Positions 43,157 to 52,006 of a stretch of DNA of 64,000 nt are shown in pieces. Source of the DNA: JAWWBL01 sp033720975 (GTDB lineage: Bacteria; Actinomycetota; Acidimicrobiia; Spongiisociales; ZC4RG35); NCBI GenBank assembly GCA_033720975.1, contig JAWWBL010000001.1, positions 1-64,000 of the forward strand, given 5' to 3'. The stretch's first letter is position 1. The number at the start of each line of letters is the position of its first letter. The position numbers and the translations under genes are program-made. The notes below the pieces were generated by a model. That model saw nothing but the letters and a program-made list of their open reading frames with translations, had not been told where the DNA came from and did no database searches.

Positions 43157-43456
43157 TCAACCCTTGCGCCTCCCGTAGGTGCTCTTCCCGAGGGCTTCCA
43201 TGAGCTCCTCGACCCGTCCCTCGATCACCCTCCCCAGGTCATTGAGATCCACAGACGTTCCGTCCTCAAGCGTCATCAGGGGATTCACCACTTCTCCGTT
43301 GAACTCTGCCAGCGAGTCACGGGCCGCCCGGGCCTTGGTCAAGTCAAAGAGAACCCGCTGCCACCAGCGCGATTCGCTCTCCCTGAGTTGTTGTAGCTTG
43401 CGATTTCGCTTTCGCTCCTCTTTGGCGGTCTTTGATTTCGGCTTGGTTTGAGCCAT
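43157..43456 (-). CDS. small hypothetical protein
   Basis: A 99-residue protein with a very basic N-terminus (about ten Lys/Arg in the first 24 residues) and an acidic helical C-terminus (RVIEGRVEELMEALG). No recognised family. GGGAG precedes the ATG. It lies 3 nt after the Rho-N-like gene and abuts the cysteine-rich gene, so the three appear to form one small-protein operon. The basic tail suggests nucleic-acid contact, which is speculative. Confidence 0.6.
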   Translation of the reverse strand: MAQTKPKSKTAKEERKRNRKLQQLRESESRWWQRVLFDLTKARAARDSLAEFNGEVVNPLMTLEDGTSVDLNDLGRVIEGRVEELMEALGKSTYGRRKG

Positions 43457-43459
43457 CCG

Positions 43460-43714
43460 TCAGCTCCCTCTCAGGGCGTCTATCAGTTGATCTTTGGTCA
43501 TCTCCGACCTGCCTTCTATTTCGAGACGCTGGGCCTTGCCGTAGAGCTCGTCCTTGGTCCACTCCTCATACGGATCGGACTGGCCACCCCTCGTGGCGGC
43601 CTCGGTCCGCGGCGTGTTGGCAATCCGCGCAGCCTTCTCTTTCCTCATACCCTGTTCACGCAAGGCCTCATACTGCTCGTTGTCTTTGATGGACGGGCCA
43701 TGATCCTTGGCCAT
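43460..43714 (-). CDS. small protein with Rho-N/SAP-like C-terminal motif
   Basis: An 84-residue protein. The N-terminal part (KDNEQYEALREQGMRKEKAARIANT) is a pattern seen in small actinobacterial proteins often annotated as Rho-termination-factor-like; the C-terminus (WTKDELYGKAQRLEIEGRS, then MTKDQLIDALR) matches the Rho-N/SAP helix-turn-helix that binds nucleic acids. GGGAG lies 6 nt before the ATG; an open frame reaching far upstream has no support. First gene of a three-gene small-protein operon. Confidence 0.78.
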   Translation of the reverse strand: MAKDHGPSIKDNEQYEALREQGMRKEKAARIANTPRTEAATRGGQSDPYEEWTKDELYGKAQRLEIEGRSEMTKDQLIDALRGS

Positions 43715-43788
43715 CTGGACTCCCGTAAATCGCGTAGATAAGTCGTTACCCAATAAGCAGCACCGCGAAACACCCGCTCGAGGCGATT

Positions 43789-44016
43789 TCAGCGGTCTCG
43801 CAGTAGCAGGGCGATCAGATTGGCGACAACTGTCAGGACGACGCTGACCACGATCATCGAGGTTATGGGGATAAAGACACGAGAATTCTCCGACTCGATC
43901 CGCACGTCGCCGGGGAGGTTTCCGAACCAGGCGAACAGCCCTGGGACAAAGCGAACGAGGACGCCGACGACGACGAGCACCGCACCTATGAGAATCAGGA
44001 CATTGCCCAACCGCAT
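43789..44016 (-). CDS. DUF2905 family membrane protein
   Basis: A 75-residue protein with two membrane helices (NVLILIGAVLVVVGVLVRF and ITSMIVVSVVLTVVANLIA) joined by FGNLPGDVRIESENSRVFIP. The GNLPGDIRIE turn is the DUF2905 signature. Function of the family is unknown. TATCCT ends 6 nt before the ATG, so it is probably leaderless and independently transcribed. Confidence 0.85.
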   Translation of the reverse strand: MRLGNVLILIGAVLVVVGVLVRFVPGLFAWFGNLPGDVRIESENSRVFIPITSMIVVSVVLTVVANLIALLLRDR

Positions 44017-44022
44017 GGAAGA

Positions 44023-44028
44023 AGGATA
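44023..44028 (-). promoter_or_regulatory. -10 element of the DUF2905 gene
   Basis: TATCCT ends 6 nt before the ATG. Confidence 0.45.
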
Positions 44029-44103
44029 AATCGCAACCAGCGAACACCCCGATCGACAAGGGTCATGTCAACATGCCCCCGGAGATCGAGCTGAGGAGAA
44101 CCC

Positions 44104-44841
44104 ATGGTCGACCTGTCGGGTCAGGTGGCGATCGTCACCGGATCGTCGAGCGGTATCGGGGAGGCGGTCGCACGTCAGATTTCCGAGCTAGGGATGCACG
44201 TCGTTGTCAACTCGGCGCGCTCGATCGAAGCCGGAACGGCTGTCGCCGAGTCTCTAGCCACGCGCTCGGTGTACGTCCAGGGTGATATCTCCGACAAGAC
44301 CCAGGGCCAGACCCTCGTCGATACGGCGTTGAACGAGTTTGGGCGGCTCGACCTGCTGGTGAACAACGCCGGCTGGACGACGGTCGTCCCTCACTCCGAC
44401 TTGGAAGGGTTGACCGACGAGATCCTGATACAGACCTTCGAAGTCAACGTCTATGGGACCTGGTGGCTGACCAAGGCAGCCATGCCTCCCCTTTCCGAAT
44501 CACCCAACGGCAATGTAGTGATGGTCACCTCGATCGCCGGGCTGCGTCCACTCGGAAGCTCGTTGGCCTATGCCATGTCAAAGGCTGCCCTGAACCACTT
44601 GGCCGTTCTCCTCGCGAAGGCATGTGGCCCTGTGAGAGTCAATGCGGTGGCACCCGGGCTCATCGCCACTCCGTGGACCGAGGGCTGGGACGAGATGCAT
44701 GAGTTTGTGTCCCAAACCGCTCCTATGGCCCGCTCCGGAACGCCCGACGACGTGGCACACGCCGTGGTGATGCTGGCGACCAACGCGTACACCACCGGGG
44801 AGATCCTCGTGGTCGACGGTGGCCTCACCCAGGTCCTCTGA
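44104..44841 (+). CDS. short-chain dehydrogenase/reductase
   Basis: A 245-residue classical SDR: VTGSSSGIGEAVAR cofactor loop, NNAG, catalytic Ser in VTSIAGLRPLG, Tyr/Lys in YAMSKAAL, and a C-terminal TGEILVVDGG. The Asn-Ser-Ala-Arg after the second strand suggests NADP preference. GAGGAG lies 6 nt before the ATG, so this gene has a leader, unlike many neighbours. The next gene starts directly at its stop, suggesting a shared transcript. Substrate unknown. Confidence 0.9.
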   Translation: MVDLSGQVAIVTGSSSGIGEAVARQISELGMHVVVNSARSIEAGTAVAESLATRSVYVQGDISDKTQGQTLVDTALNEFGRLDLLVNNAGWTTVVPHSDLEGLTDEILIQTFEVNVYGTWWLTKAAMPPLSESPNGNVVMVTSIAGLRPLGSSLAYAMSKAALNHLAVLLAKACGPVRVNAVAPGLIATPWTEGWDEMHEFVSQTAPMARSGTPDDVAHAVVMLATNAYTTGEILVVDGGLTQVL

Positions 44842-45834
44842 ATGGACACTCGGAGGGCGACACGATGGCTTGTCTCGATCGCGGCGACTGCAGGGCTAAT
44901 CGGTTCGTGCTCGGCACTGACACCTTTGAGCGAACCCCTGGCCGAGACGATCGAGTACGAGTCGGTGAGCTTCCCCGGACGGCTGTGGGACCCATTCCTC
45001 CCCGACATCTCAGAGGGGGAGCCGGTGACAATCGCCGGCCACCTCACCGTGCCTGCAACGGACCGCCCCGTCCCAGCTGTGGTCATAGCCCATGGATGCG
45101 GAGGCCTTGGAGGCGCAGAGTGGGGTTGGGTCGACGTTTTGGCCGAAGCAGGCGTCGCAGCTTTCCTCGTTGACAGCTTCGGGGCACGAGGCATCACCAA
45201 CATCTGCGGAGGAACCGAGACGATCAATGTGGCGAGTCCAATCGTTGACGTGTACCGGGCAGCCGAGGCCCTCGACGCTCACCCTTACGTCGACGGTTCA
45301 AGGCTCGCAGTCATGGGGTTCTCCTTCGGAGGACGAACCGCCATCTGGGCGGAGTTCGCCCGATTCCAGGAGGCATACGAGGGTCATCCATTCGTTGGCT
45401 ACATCGCCTTCTACCCCTCCACCTGCTTCATCGAGCTGGAGGACGAGGGCGAGGTCGTCGGGGGACCGCTGCGGATCTTCCACGGAACTGCTGATGACTA
45501 CACGCCAATAGATCAATGCCACCGCATGGTTGATCGGATGTCGGCGCTCGGTGTGGACGCAGAGATCAACGAGTACCCAGGTGCGCCCCACTCGTTCGAC
45601 AACGTCATGCTCGGCTGGTCGCCGATCCACATGAGTCTGTGGGCTCTCAGCCCCCGTGGCTGTGAATTCATGGAGCAAGAAGGAGCCATCATCGATCCCG
45701 AAACAGGCCAGGCCGCGGGTGTCGGATCAACGTGCGTCGAGCGAGGAGTCACCTACGGATACGACGAGGAGGCCCGGGAGCAGGCGGAGGACGACCTGCT
45801 CGAACTGCTCGGCCGATTGTTCAACGAGGAATAG
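44842..45834 (+). CDS. dienelactone-hydrolase-like secreted lipoprotein
   Basis: A 330-residue alpha/beta hydrolase with an N-terminal lipoprotein signal (lipobox IGSC near residue 23), so it probably acts outside the membrane. The nucleophile elbow is GFSFGGRTA; candidate acid and base are Asp in HGTADDYTP and His in GAPHSFDN. HGCGGLGG forms the oxyanion loop. Several cysteines (NICGG, STCFI, DQCHR, RGCEF, STCVE) suggest disulfides. Its ATG follows the SDR stop with no gap. Likely an esterase; substrate unknown. Confidence 0.85.
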   Translation: MDTRRATRWLVSIAATAGLIGSCSALTPLSEPLAETIEYESVSFPGRLWDPFLPDISEGEPVTIAGHLTVPATDRPVPAVVIAHGCGGLGGAEWGWVDVLAEAGVAAFLVDSFGARGITNICGGTETINVASPIVDVYRAAEALDAHPYVDGSRLAVMGFSFGGRTAIWAEFARFQEAYEGHPFVGYIAFYPSTCFIELEDEGEVVGGPLRIFHGTADDYTPIDQCHRMVDRMSALGVDAEINEYPGAPHSFDNVMLGWSPIHMSLWALSPRGCEFMEQEGAIIDPETGQAAGVGSTCVERGVTYGYDEEAREQAEDDLLELLGRLFNEE

Positions 45835-45916
45835 AGACCTCGCCGAGCACGGGCAGTGAGGCAGGCCTCACCCTAGAACGGAGGCGTCCCTGGTGTTGCG
45901 GCAGGCACATCATTCG

Positions 45917-45922
45917 TACTCT
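45917..45922 (+). promoter_or_regulatory. -10 element of the four-helix membrane protein gene
   Basis: TACTCT ends 6 nt before the chosen ATG and argues against a TTG twelve codons upstream. Confidence 0.45.
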
Positions 45923-45928
45923 CAGGCC

Positions 45929-46354
45929 ATGGAGGAACGAGGATCTGTCCTGGCCCGCAGGTCGCTCCTGATCATTGGAGTGCTAATGGCTCTTGCTGGC
46001 CTTTACATCGTGGTCCAACCGGTCGATGCCAACGACTTCCAGGGAACCACCGGCGTGGTGTGGTCCGACTTCCAGAATGCCAACCCAGAGCCGGCTGCGT
46101 ACCTGGAGAGGGAGGGACGTCTCCTCGGGGTCTCTTTCGCGTTTTTGGGAATCGTGGCGGCCGGGATGTCGGCAACGGTTCTCCGGAGGAACGATCGGAG
46201 CGCCTGGATCGTTGCCTGGTTCCTCCCCTTGACCCTTGCTAGCGCCGCCGCGGTTTTCTTCGGTGGCGACGGTGCGATGCTGGGCGCCTTCTACGCAGTT
46301 GCCGCGCTGACTGCCGGAACCTTGGTGGCTATCGGAACCCGAACGGCGAGCTAG
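45929..46354 (+). CDS. small membrane protein of unknown function
   Basis: A 141-residue protein with four hydrophobic helices (SLLIIGVLMALAGLYIVV, LLGVSFAFLGIVAAGMSAT, IVAWFLPLTLASAAAVFF, LGAFYAVAALTAGTLVAIG) and a polar extracytoplasmic loop after the first. The family resembles actinobacterial DUF4345-like or DoxX-sized proteins but I cannot assign it. The start rests on the -10 spacing. Its stop is interlocked with that of the convergent cyclase gene in a shared CTAG. Confidence 0.65.
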   Translation: MEERGSVLARRSLLIIGVLMALAGLYIVVQPVDANDFQGTTGVVWSDFQNANPEPAAYLEREGRLLGVSFAFLGIVAAGMSATVLRRNDRSAWIVAWFLPLTLASAAAVFFGGDGAMLGAFYAVAALTAGTLVAIGTRTAS

Positions 46355-49300
46355 GCCCGAGCCCTTTCGGCCTCCTCGAGTCCCTCGATGTCGTCCAACT
46401 GATGCAACAGTCGGGTCGCGCCAATCCGGGAAGCTGTGGATCTGGCGGCTTCCACTATCTCTGAGAAACGCTGATCCCCCTGATCGACAACCGCAGCAAG
46501 GTCGACCCGCGCTTCGAGCCCCACATACGTCTGGTCATAGCGGTCACAGATCGTCACGGCGGTCGCAAAGTGGTTGGCCGCTTCATCTGGTTCGCCCCTG
46601 GCCACGGACATGTGCCCCAGGGCTCGAGCTATTCCAGCCTCGGGAAGGCTCCCAGTACCTCGCTCACTACCGTCGATGAGAGCACTGATCCTCTGAGTCT
46701 CGCCGAGCGAGGCGAGCGGTCCCGTCACGTATGGGATAAACATGTCTCGGTGAATGCCGATCGCATCCGATCCGAACCGGTCAGCAAGTGTGAGCATCCG
46801 TGACGTGTCGGCCGACGGAGCGAAGACGGTCACACCGAGCGCAAGGGTTGGACCCAGCGTCTGCTGCTCCCCGGTGCCGGTCGCGAAGGCAATGTGCTCA
46901 TCCCACTCTCGACGGACATCCTCTCCCCGAACGAACCTCATCCAGTTCCTTTGAATCCTTATAACCTGACCCGCCTGGCTACCGCCGCGTTCGTCATCCG
47001 ACCGAATCAGCTCGTTCGCGAGCGACATGCTCTCGTCCCAGTCACCGGTCCATAGGAGAATCTCCGACTTCGTCAGCTTCGCCCACTCCTCATTGGTGGG
47101 CAGGCCGCGCTCGACCGAGATTGCGAGTGCCTCGTCGATGAGCGGAACCGCCCGAGCGGGCGAACCGACCATGTAGTGGAGCGTGGCGAGATTGTTTCGG
47201 ATCCGCATCATCAGACCGGAGAAGTTGCCCTCATCCGCCATCTGCATGGCGCGCATCATCCCGTCGAAACCCCCATCTCCCTGCCAGTATGAGGAACGGG
47301 CTAGGAACTCGGCCTTATTCTCCGCCGATCCGTGGGCCTCTATCAGTGGGGCAATCCGCTTGCTCTCCGGCAGAGACTCGGCCGTGTCGCCCTTGAGGTC
47401 GAGGAGTGTGTAGCGGTTGAGCATCGCCTGCGCCTTTGCTTGGCTATCAGGCCGGTTTGAGAGAAGGCGGGCCGCCCGGTCCGCCTTCTCGAACGCCTCG
47501 TCGACCTCCCCTCTCCACCAGAGCCAACTCGACATGTCTCCCAACGCGAGGGCTTCGCCCTCGCGATCATCGGCCTCGTGGAACAGCCGAACTGCCTCGT
47601 CGAGCAGGCGCAGCCCGCCATCCACATCGTCCTGGTCAAGCACCCCTATCCATCTGAGGGCCTCGGCTCGGTCCAGTGGGGACATCGCGGCTTCTGCAGC
47701 CTTGTGGTAATAGGCTATTCCTCGGCGCGGATCTAGCTCCCTTGCGCGCTCAGCGGCCTGCATGAGGGCTCGATAGGCACGCTGCCGGAGCTCCTCATCT
47801 GGGTCCTGGGTAAGGGTTATGGCCTCTCCCAGGTGATAGGCGAGTAGCTCCGATACGTCAACGACTCTCTCTCCGCTGACCGTCTCGATCCATCTGGCTG
47901 TCGCCTGGTGGAGATGTGCCCGGTCGTCTCGGGCCAGACGCCCATAGGCCACGTCCCTCACCAGGGCGTGAACGAACGCATATTCCTCTTGTCCGTGCAT
48001 CGACGGGTCGCGTATTGGCCGGATCAGCTCTCGGCGCATCAGCTCACGCAAGGCCCCTCGCGAGTGAGAGGACGGCCTCAGCGCGGCAACCGCGCCCGAC
48101 CAGAAGACCTTGCCCACAACTGCCGCAGCTTGAAGAAGGTCCTTCTCCTCACCCTCGAGAAGGTCCAAGCGGGCCCCGATGATGGCCTGGACCGAGTCCG
48201 GCAGACCGAGATCGCTGATTCGGCCGGCTTCGTCTAGCAAGTTCGCCTCTTCTGCCAGCCGAACGAACTCGGTCACGTAAAGAGGGTTTCCGCCTGCTTT
48301 CTCGAGGATCATCTGCTGGGAGTCGGCAGGCAGCACAGCCCTCTCGAGAAGTGCGGCAAGAAGCTGAGCGGCGGCGGCGTTGGCCAGCGGGGAGAGCGTC
48401 AAAGTTACTGCGTTCCGAACTCCTCCCCCCCAATCAGGCCGACTCGACAAAAGCTCAGGCCGAGCGGCTGTAACCAGGAGGATCGGCACATCGATCGCCC
48501 ATTCGGCGAGATGCTCCAGGAATTCCAGCAGGGCATCGTCGGCCCAATGAATGTCCTCAACCACCAGCACGAGAGGGTTTTTCTGGGCCATGGCACTGAA
48601 GAAACGGAGCCATGCCGAGAACAGCTCGCCTTGCTCGACGGATTGGTCATCGGTGAAAGTGCCCGCCAAAGGGGAAAGACGTCTCTGCACCCATTCTGCC
48701 TGTGCCTCCTCGGCGATGAGGCTCACCACCGCGTGTCGCAGCTTGCGGCTGGCTTCCTCATCGGAATCAGTCTCCAGGATCCCTGCTTGGGCCTTGACGA
48801 TCTCACCAAGGGCCCAAAAGGTGATGCCCTCTCCGTAGGGCAGGCAGCGACCCTGTTTCCACCACAGGACGTCCGGCATCCTGTCGAGGACCGCTTTGAA
48901 CTCGTGGAGAAGCCGACTCTTTCCGGAGCCTGGCTCGCCAATGATCGTGATCATCTGGACTGTCGAAGCCGTTTGGGTTCGATGAAGCGAGTCAACCAAG
49001 ACCGCTAACTCCCGGTCCCGGCCGACAAACGGGCCCTTGTGGCGCTCCGTGACCGCAACCCCCTGGCGCGCCCTGGCGTGGGTCGCTTGCCAAATCGCAA
49101 TCCGTGCGGCCTTTCCTTTCAACTCGACCGATTCGAGGTCGACGAACTCGATGGCGGCTCGGGTCGCCAGGTAGGTGCGCTCATCGACGACTATCCCGCC
49201 TTCGGGAGCCACCGCCTCGAGCCGGGAAGCAGTATTGACGACATCGCCCACGATCGACTCCCGGTCCTTGTTGTCCGGATCGAGCTGGACGATGGCCTCC

Positions 49301-49806
49301 CCAGTAGTGACGGCGATGCGCACGGATAGCCCGAGATCAGGCTGAGCCTCGTTGAGGGCGCCAATTTGCTCCTGGATTCGAAGCGCTGCGCGCACAGTGC
49401 GCTCCGGGTCATCCTCATGGGCGGTGGGTACACCGAACACGGCGAACACACCGTCACCCATGAGCTTTTCGACCTTCCCACCGTGAGCCTCTACCTGCTC
49501 ACGGACTGTGCGGTGATACACGGTCAGGCGCGCCCTGACGTCTTCAGGATCGGATCGCTCGGTCCTCGCGGTGAAGCCGGCGAGATCGGCGAACAGCACC
49601 GAAACCAGTTTCTTCTCCTCGGCGGCGCGATGGGCATCGTCAGGCTTGGAGGCGAGAGACTCCCCACAGTTGGCGCAGAACTTCGCACCCGGCGCGGCCT
49701 CGGCGCCGCAGTTGGGGCAGGCGCGGGCCAGTGACGATCCGCAATTCGCACAGAACTTTGCGCCCTCCGCTGCCTCTGCACCACAGGAAGGGCAACTGAC
49801 ATTCAC
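46351..49806 (-). CDS. adenylate/guanylate cyclase - AAA ATPase - TPR regulator
   Basis: An 1151-residue multidomain protein. Two zinc ribbons (CPSCGAEA ... CANCG, then CPNCGAEA ... CANCG) open it; a class III cyclase domain follows (VLFADLAGFTARTE and KLMGDGVFAVFG metal Asps, GDVVNTASRLEA), then a P-loop ATPase (GEPGSGKSRLL, VVEDIHWADDALLEFLEHL) and, from about residue 600, TPR-like repeats. The layout matches fused cyclase/LuxR-type-ATPase regulators common in actinobacteria, but there is no C-terminal HTH, so output is probably cyclic nucleotide. The GTG start has TAGAGT ending 7 nt upstream. Confidence 0.92.
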   Translation of the reverse strand: MNVSCPSCGAEAAEGAKFCANCGSSLARACPNCGAEAAPGAKFCANCGESLASKPDDAHRAAEEKKLVSVLFADLAGFTARTERSDPEDVRARLTVYHRTVREQVEAHGGKVEKLMGDGVFAVFGVPTAHEDDPERTVRAALRIQEQIGALNEAQPDLGLSVRIAVTTGEAIVQLDPDNKDRESIVGDVVNTASRLEAVAPEGGIVVDERTYLATRAAIEFVDLESVELKGKAARIAIWQATHARARQGVAVTERHKGPFVGRDRELAVLVDSLHRTQTASTVQMITIIGEPGSGKSRLLHEFKAVLDRMPDVLWWKQGRCLPYGEGITFWALGEIVKAQAGILETDSDEEASRKLRHAVVSLIAEEAQAEWVQRRLSPLAGTFTDDQSVEQGELFSAWLRFFSAMAQKNPLVLVVEDIHWADDALLEFLEHLAEWAIDVPILLVTAARPELLSSRPDWGGGVRNAVTLTLSPLANAAAAQLLAALLERAVLPADSQQMILEKAGGNPLYVTEFVRLAEEANLLDEAGRISDLGLPDSVQAIIGARLDLLEGEEKDLLQAAAVVGKVFWSGAVAALRPSSHSRGALRELMRRELIRPIRDPSMHGQEEYAFVHALVRDVAYGRLARDDRAHLHQATARWIETVSGERVVDVSELLAYHLGEAITLTQDPDEELRQRAYRALMQAAERARELDPRRGIAYYHKAAEAAMSPLDRAEALRWIGVLDQDDVDGGLRLLDEAVRLFHEADDREGEALALGDMSSWLWWRGEVDEAFEKADRAARLLSNRPDSQAKAQAMLNRYTLLDLKGDTAESLPESKRIAPLIEAHGSAENKAEFLARSSYWQGDGGFDGMMRAMQMADEGNFSGLMMRIRNNLATLHYMVGSPARAVPLIDEALAISVERGLPTNEEWAKLTKSEILLWTGDWDESMSLANELIRSDDERGGSQAGQVIRIQRNWMRFVRGEDVRREWDEHIAFATGTGEQQTLGPTLALGVTVFAPSADTSRMLTLADRFGSDAIGIHRDMFIPYVTGPLASLGETQRISALIDGSERGTGSLPEAGIARALGHMSVARGEPDEAANHFATAVTICDRYDQTYVGLEARVDLAAVVDQGDQRFSEIVEAARSTASRIGATRLLHQLDDIEGLEEAERARA

Positions 49807-49813
49807 TGGAGAA

Positions 49814-49819
49814 ACTCTA
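49814..49819 (-). promoter_or_regulatory. -10 element of the cyclase/ATPase gene
   Basis: TAGAGT ends 7 nt before the GTG; supports a leaderless GTG start. Confidence 0.5.
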
Positions 49820-49848
49820 GGGAGCGCCTTCGACGAGACGCCCGGTTC

Positions 49849-50214
49849 TCACGACCGCAGCGCCTTTCGCAGGGCAAAGAGGGCCAGCAGGAACGTGACG
49901 CCGATCTTGGTCACATCGATCAGCGGCTGAACCTCGATTCCAGCCGGGGAGACTCTGATCACAGCCACCGGTCTTCCTTGAGCGCTACCCCCACCGCCGG
50001 CGCCAAGCCCCCGACCATTGTCATCGCCTCCTCCGCCAAAACCGTATCCGCCTGCTCTCTCCCACGCCGCGGCCATGATCACCACCGAGTCACCGACCTT
50101 CTCGGGCTCTGAAAACACGGTGTCGGGTCTGGCCTCGCCGAATATCCCTTTCAGTGCGGCAGCCGCAGCATCACCACCGGCGGCGTAGCCGAGTCCTTCT
50201 CTTGCCTCACTCAT
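49849..50214 (-). CDS. GerW/YtfJ-like protein
   Basis: A 121-residue protein of the spore-protein YtfJ/GerW family: the glycine-rich centre (GGYGFGGGGDD), then RPVAVIRVSPAGIEVQPLID and a C-terminal hydrophobic segment (GVTFLLALFALRKAL) that may anchor it. The name comes from Bacillus, but the family is widespread in non-sporulating bacteria, so sporulation is not implied. Its ATG lies inside the end of the upstream small gene (8-nt overlap), so the two are co-translated. Confidence 0.8.
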   Translation of the reverse strand: MSEAREGLGYAAGGDAAAAALKGIFGEARPDTVFSEPEKVGDSVVIMAAAWERAGGYGFGGGGDDNGRGLGAGGGGSAQGRPVAVIRVSPAGIEVQPLIDVTKIGVTFLLALFALRKALRS

Positions 50215-50461
50215 CGTTCAACCTCCTGAGGACGAACATCACAGCGACAGCGATAGCCAATCGGGCTAGCCCTGTGAAGTCATGGATGCGGCGTTTCCGG
50301 CCGCCGTGTAGCTCGATCCACCCTGGACGGCTGTACTCGACTCCGAAGCGGAACCATGGCGTCGACATCGAGACCCCAAAGTGAGCGCTCACCGGCGTCA
50401 CGGTCAACCCGGACACAGAGATCGGAACGCTCCTTTGCCTCTCGTTGTGCCACCTGATCAC
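50207..50461 (-). CDS. small protein of unknown function
   Basis: An 84-residue protein with a beta-rich N-terminal half (VPISVSGLTVTPV, FRFGVEYSRPGWIELHGGRK) and a C-terminal hydrophobic helix (FTGLARLAIAVAVMFVL). No family recognised. Support for it being real: an 8-nt overlap with the GerW-like gene and a TAGGAT hexamer ending 6 nt before its GTG. The helix shows a likely membrane partner of the GerW-like protein. Confidence 0.6.
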   Translation of the reverse strand: MIRWHNERQRSVPISVSGLTVTPVSAHFGVSMSTPWFRFGVEYSRPGWIELHGGRKRRIHDFTGLARLAIAVAVMFVLRRLNDE

Positions 50462-50467
50462 GTTTCA

Positions 50468-50473
50468 ATCCTA
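50468..50473 (-). promoter_or_regulatory. -10 element of the gene before gerW-like
   Basis: TAGGAT ends 6 nt before the GTG; it lies back to back with the yjbQ promoter in a 37-nt divergent gap. Confidence 0.45.
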
Positions 50474-50485
50474 CGTTCGACCCGG

Positions 50486-50491
50486 TAATTT
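50486..50491 (+). promoter_or_regulatory. -10 element of yjbQ
   Basis: TAATTT ends 7 nt before the GTG start. Confidence 0.45.
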
Positions 50492-50498
50492 CGGTTAG

Positions 50499-50906
50499 GT
50501 GAGAACTGCGGAGATCACCATCGAGACCGACCGGCACGCAGCAGCCGTCGACCTCACCTCGGACGCCGTTGATTTCTGCCGGGATCAGGGAGACGGGCTG
50601 CTCTCGGTGTACGTGCCCCATGCCACCGCAGGACTGGCGATATTCGAGACCGGAGCAGGGTCGGACAGGGACGTACTCTCATCGATCGACGAGCTATGGC
50701 CCCGCGACAGGTCCAGGTGGTCTCACGAGCACGGAACGCCGGGTCACGGCCGGGATCACGTGCTGCCGGCATTCATCGCCCCCTCGATCACGATCCCGGT
50801 CGTCGGCGGCGCCATGCAACTCGGAACTTGGCAGTCGCTTGTCTTGATCGACACCAACGTCGACAACCCGATCCGAAAAGTGCGTTTCAGCTTCCTACCC
50901 GGTTGA
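50499..50906 (+). CDS. yjbQ: YjbQ family protein (UPF0047, secondary thiamin-phosphate synthase)
   Basis: A 135-residue protein of the YjbQ/UPF0047 family, whose E. coli member has weak thiamin-phosphate synthase activity. VPHATAGLAIFE, HGTPGHGRDHVLPAFIAPS and GTWQSLVLIDTN are the family signatures and hold the conserved His cluster. The GTG start is supported by the -10 spacing. A thiamine-importer operon lies 7 kb away, but no other biosynthetic thi gene is visible, so the in vivo role stays open. Confidence 0.9.
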   Translation: MRTAEITIETDRHAAAVDLTSDAVDFCRDQGDGLLSVYVPHATAGLAIFETGAGSDRDVLSSIDELWPRDRSRWSHEHGTPGHGRDHVLPAFIAPSITIPVVGGAMQLGTWQSLVLIDTNVDNPIRKVRFSFLPG

Positions 50907-50941
50907 GGTCTGGCCGGTTTGGGATAGCCTTCTCGGTTGCC

Positions 50942-51904
50942 ATGAACAGGCAGCTCTTCCCCCAGAACGTAATCGCCATGATCTGGGACTTCGACAAGAC
51001 ACTTATACCCGGCAACATGCAGGGACCCCTCTTCCGGCACTACGGGATCGACGAGACCGAGTTCTGGAAAGAGGTGGACGGGCTGGAGGAGTTCTACCGC
51101 AGCCGGGGAGCGAAGCTGATCCAAAGGGACCACCTCTATCTTCACCACATCCTCACCTACGTGCGTGAGGGCCGCATGCCAGGGCTGAGCAACGCACTGC
51201 TACGGGAGTTGGGCGCAGAGATCGAGTTCTACAGCGGAATGCCCGACTACCTGGAGATGGCGCGAAAGGCGATCGAGTCCAACCCCCACTATGCCGAGCA
51301 CCAGATCCGGATTGAGCATTACATCGTGTCAACGGGGCTGCGCGAGATGATCCTTGGATCCTCGGTTGCTCGCCAAATCGAGTTCGTCTGGGCCTGCGAG
51401 TTCACCGAGCAGGTAGCCCCGCCCGATTACGAACTGCACCAGGGTCGGCTCTTCTCACCCGAGGGCGAGATCCGCCAGCTGATCTACACCATCGACAACA
51501 CCTCGAAGACCCGAGCCATCTTCGAGATCAACAAGGGGACCAACAAGAATCCAACCATCGACGTCAACGCCAAGATCGCAAGGGAAGACCGCCGGGTTCC
51601 GTTCCAGAACATGATCTACGTCGCGGACGGCCCCTCGGACGTTCCAGTGTTCTCCATCATCAACGAGAACGGCGGTCGGACCTACGCGGTATACCAACCC
51701 GGGTCGGAGCGGCAGTTTCAGCAAGCCGCGCGGCTCCTGGAGCAAAACCGTGTCGACGCTTTCGGGGAGGCCGACTATTCGGAGGGATCACACACCGCGA
51801 TGTGGCTCCGCCATGCTGCCGAGACCATCGCGGACCGGATCGTCCAGGACCGCGAGGAAGCGCTCAACGAACGAATGGGTCTCCCACCCCGCCACGTGGA
51901 ATAA
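50942..51904 (+). CDS. HAD-superfamily phosphatase-like protein
   Basis: A 320-residue HAD hydrolase. Motif I is WDFDKTLIPG (nucleophile and acid Asp), motif II lies around HYIVSTG, the conserved Lys is probably in the NTSKTRAI or NAKIARED region, and motif IV is VADGPSDVPVF. A large helical cap covers about residues 30-110. Substrate unknown. The ATG opening MNRQLFPQNV is chosen; the open frame upstream lies antisense-free but inside yjbQ and is not credible. Confidence 0.85.
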   Translation: MNRQLFPQNVIAMIWDFDKTLIPGNMQGPLFRHYGIDETEFWKEVDGLEEFYRSRGAKLIQRDHLYLHHILTYVREGRMPGLSNALLRELGAEIEFYSGMPDYLEMARKAIESNPHYAEHQIRIEHYIVSTGLREMILGSSVARQIEFVWACEFTEQVAPPDYELHQGRLFSPEGEIRQLIYTIDNTSKTRAIFEINKGTNKNPTIDVNAKIAREDRRVPFQNMIYVADGPSDVPVFSIINENGGRTYAVYQPGSERQFQQAARLLEQNRVDAFGEADYSEGSHTAMWLRHAAETIADRIVQDREEALNERMGLPPRHVE

Positions 51905-51995
51905 AGCCTGGCGCGTTCTACGCGGCCAAAGTCCGGGATACCGGACGTGGAACCTTAGGTTGGCATGTAGACCGATCCGGGCGGGGTCTCCGTGG

Positions 51996-52001
51996 GATAA
52001 T
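51996..52001 (+). promoter_or_regulatory. -10 element of the MscS-type channel gene
   Basis: GATAAT ends 5 nt before the GTG, so the transcript probably begins at or next to the start codon. Confidence 0.45.
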
Positions 52002-52006
52002 CGAGT

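Noticed and set aside
49849..50214. Evidence for sporulation from the GerW-like gene
   Set aside because: The family is common in non-sporulating bacteria and no other sporulation gene is present.
50696..50941. N-terminal extension of the HAD phosphatase into yjbQ
   Set aside because: The conserved HAD motif I begins right after the ATG at 50942; the added peptide has no similarity and lies in the wrong frame over yjbQ.
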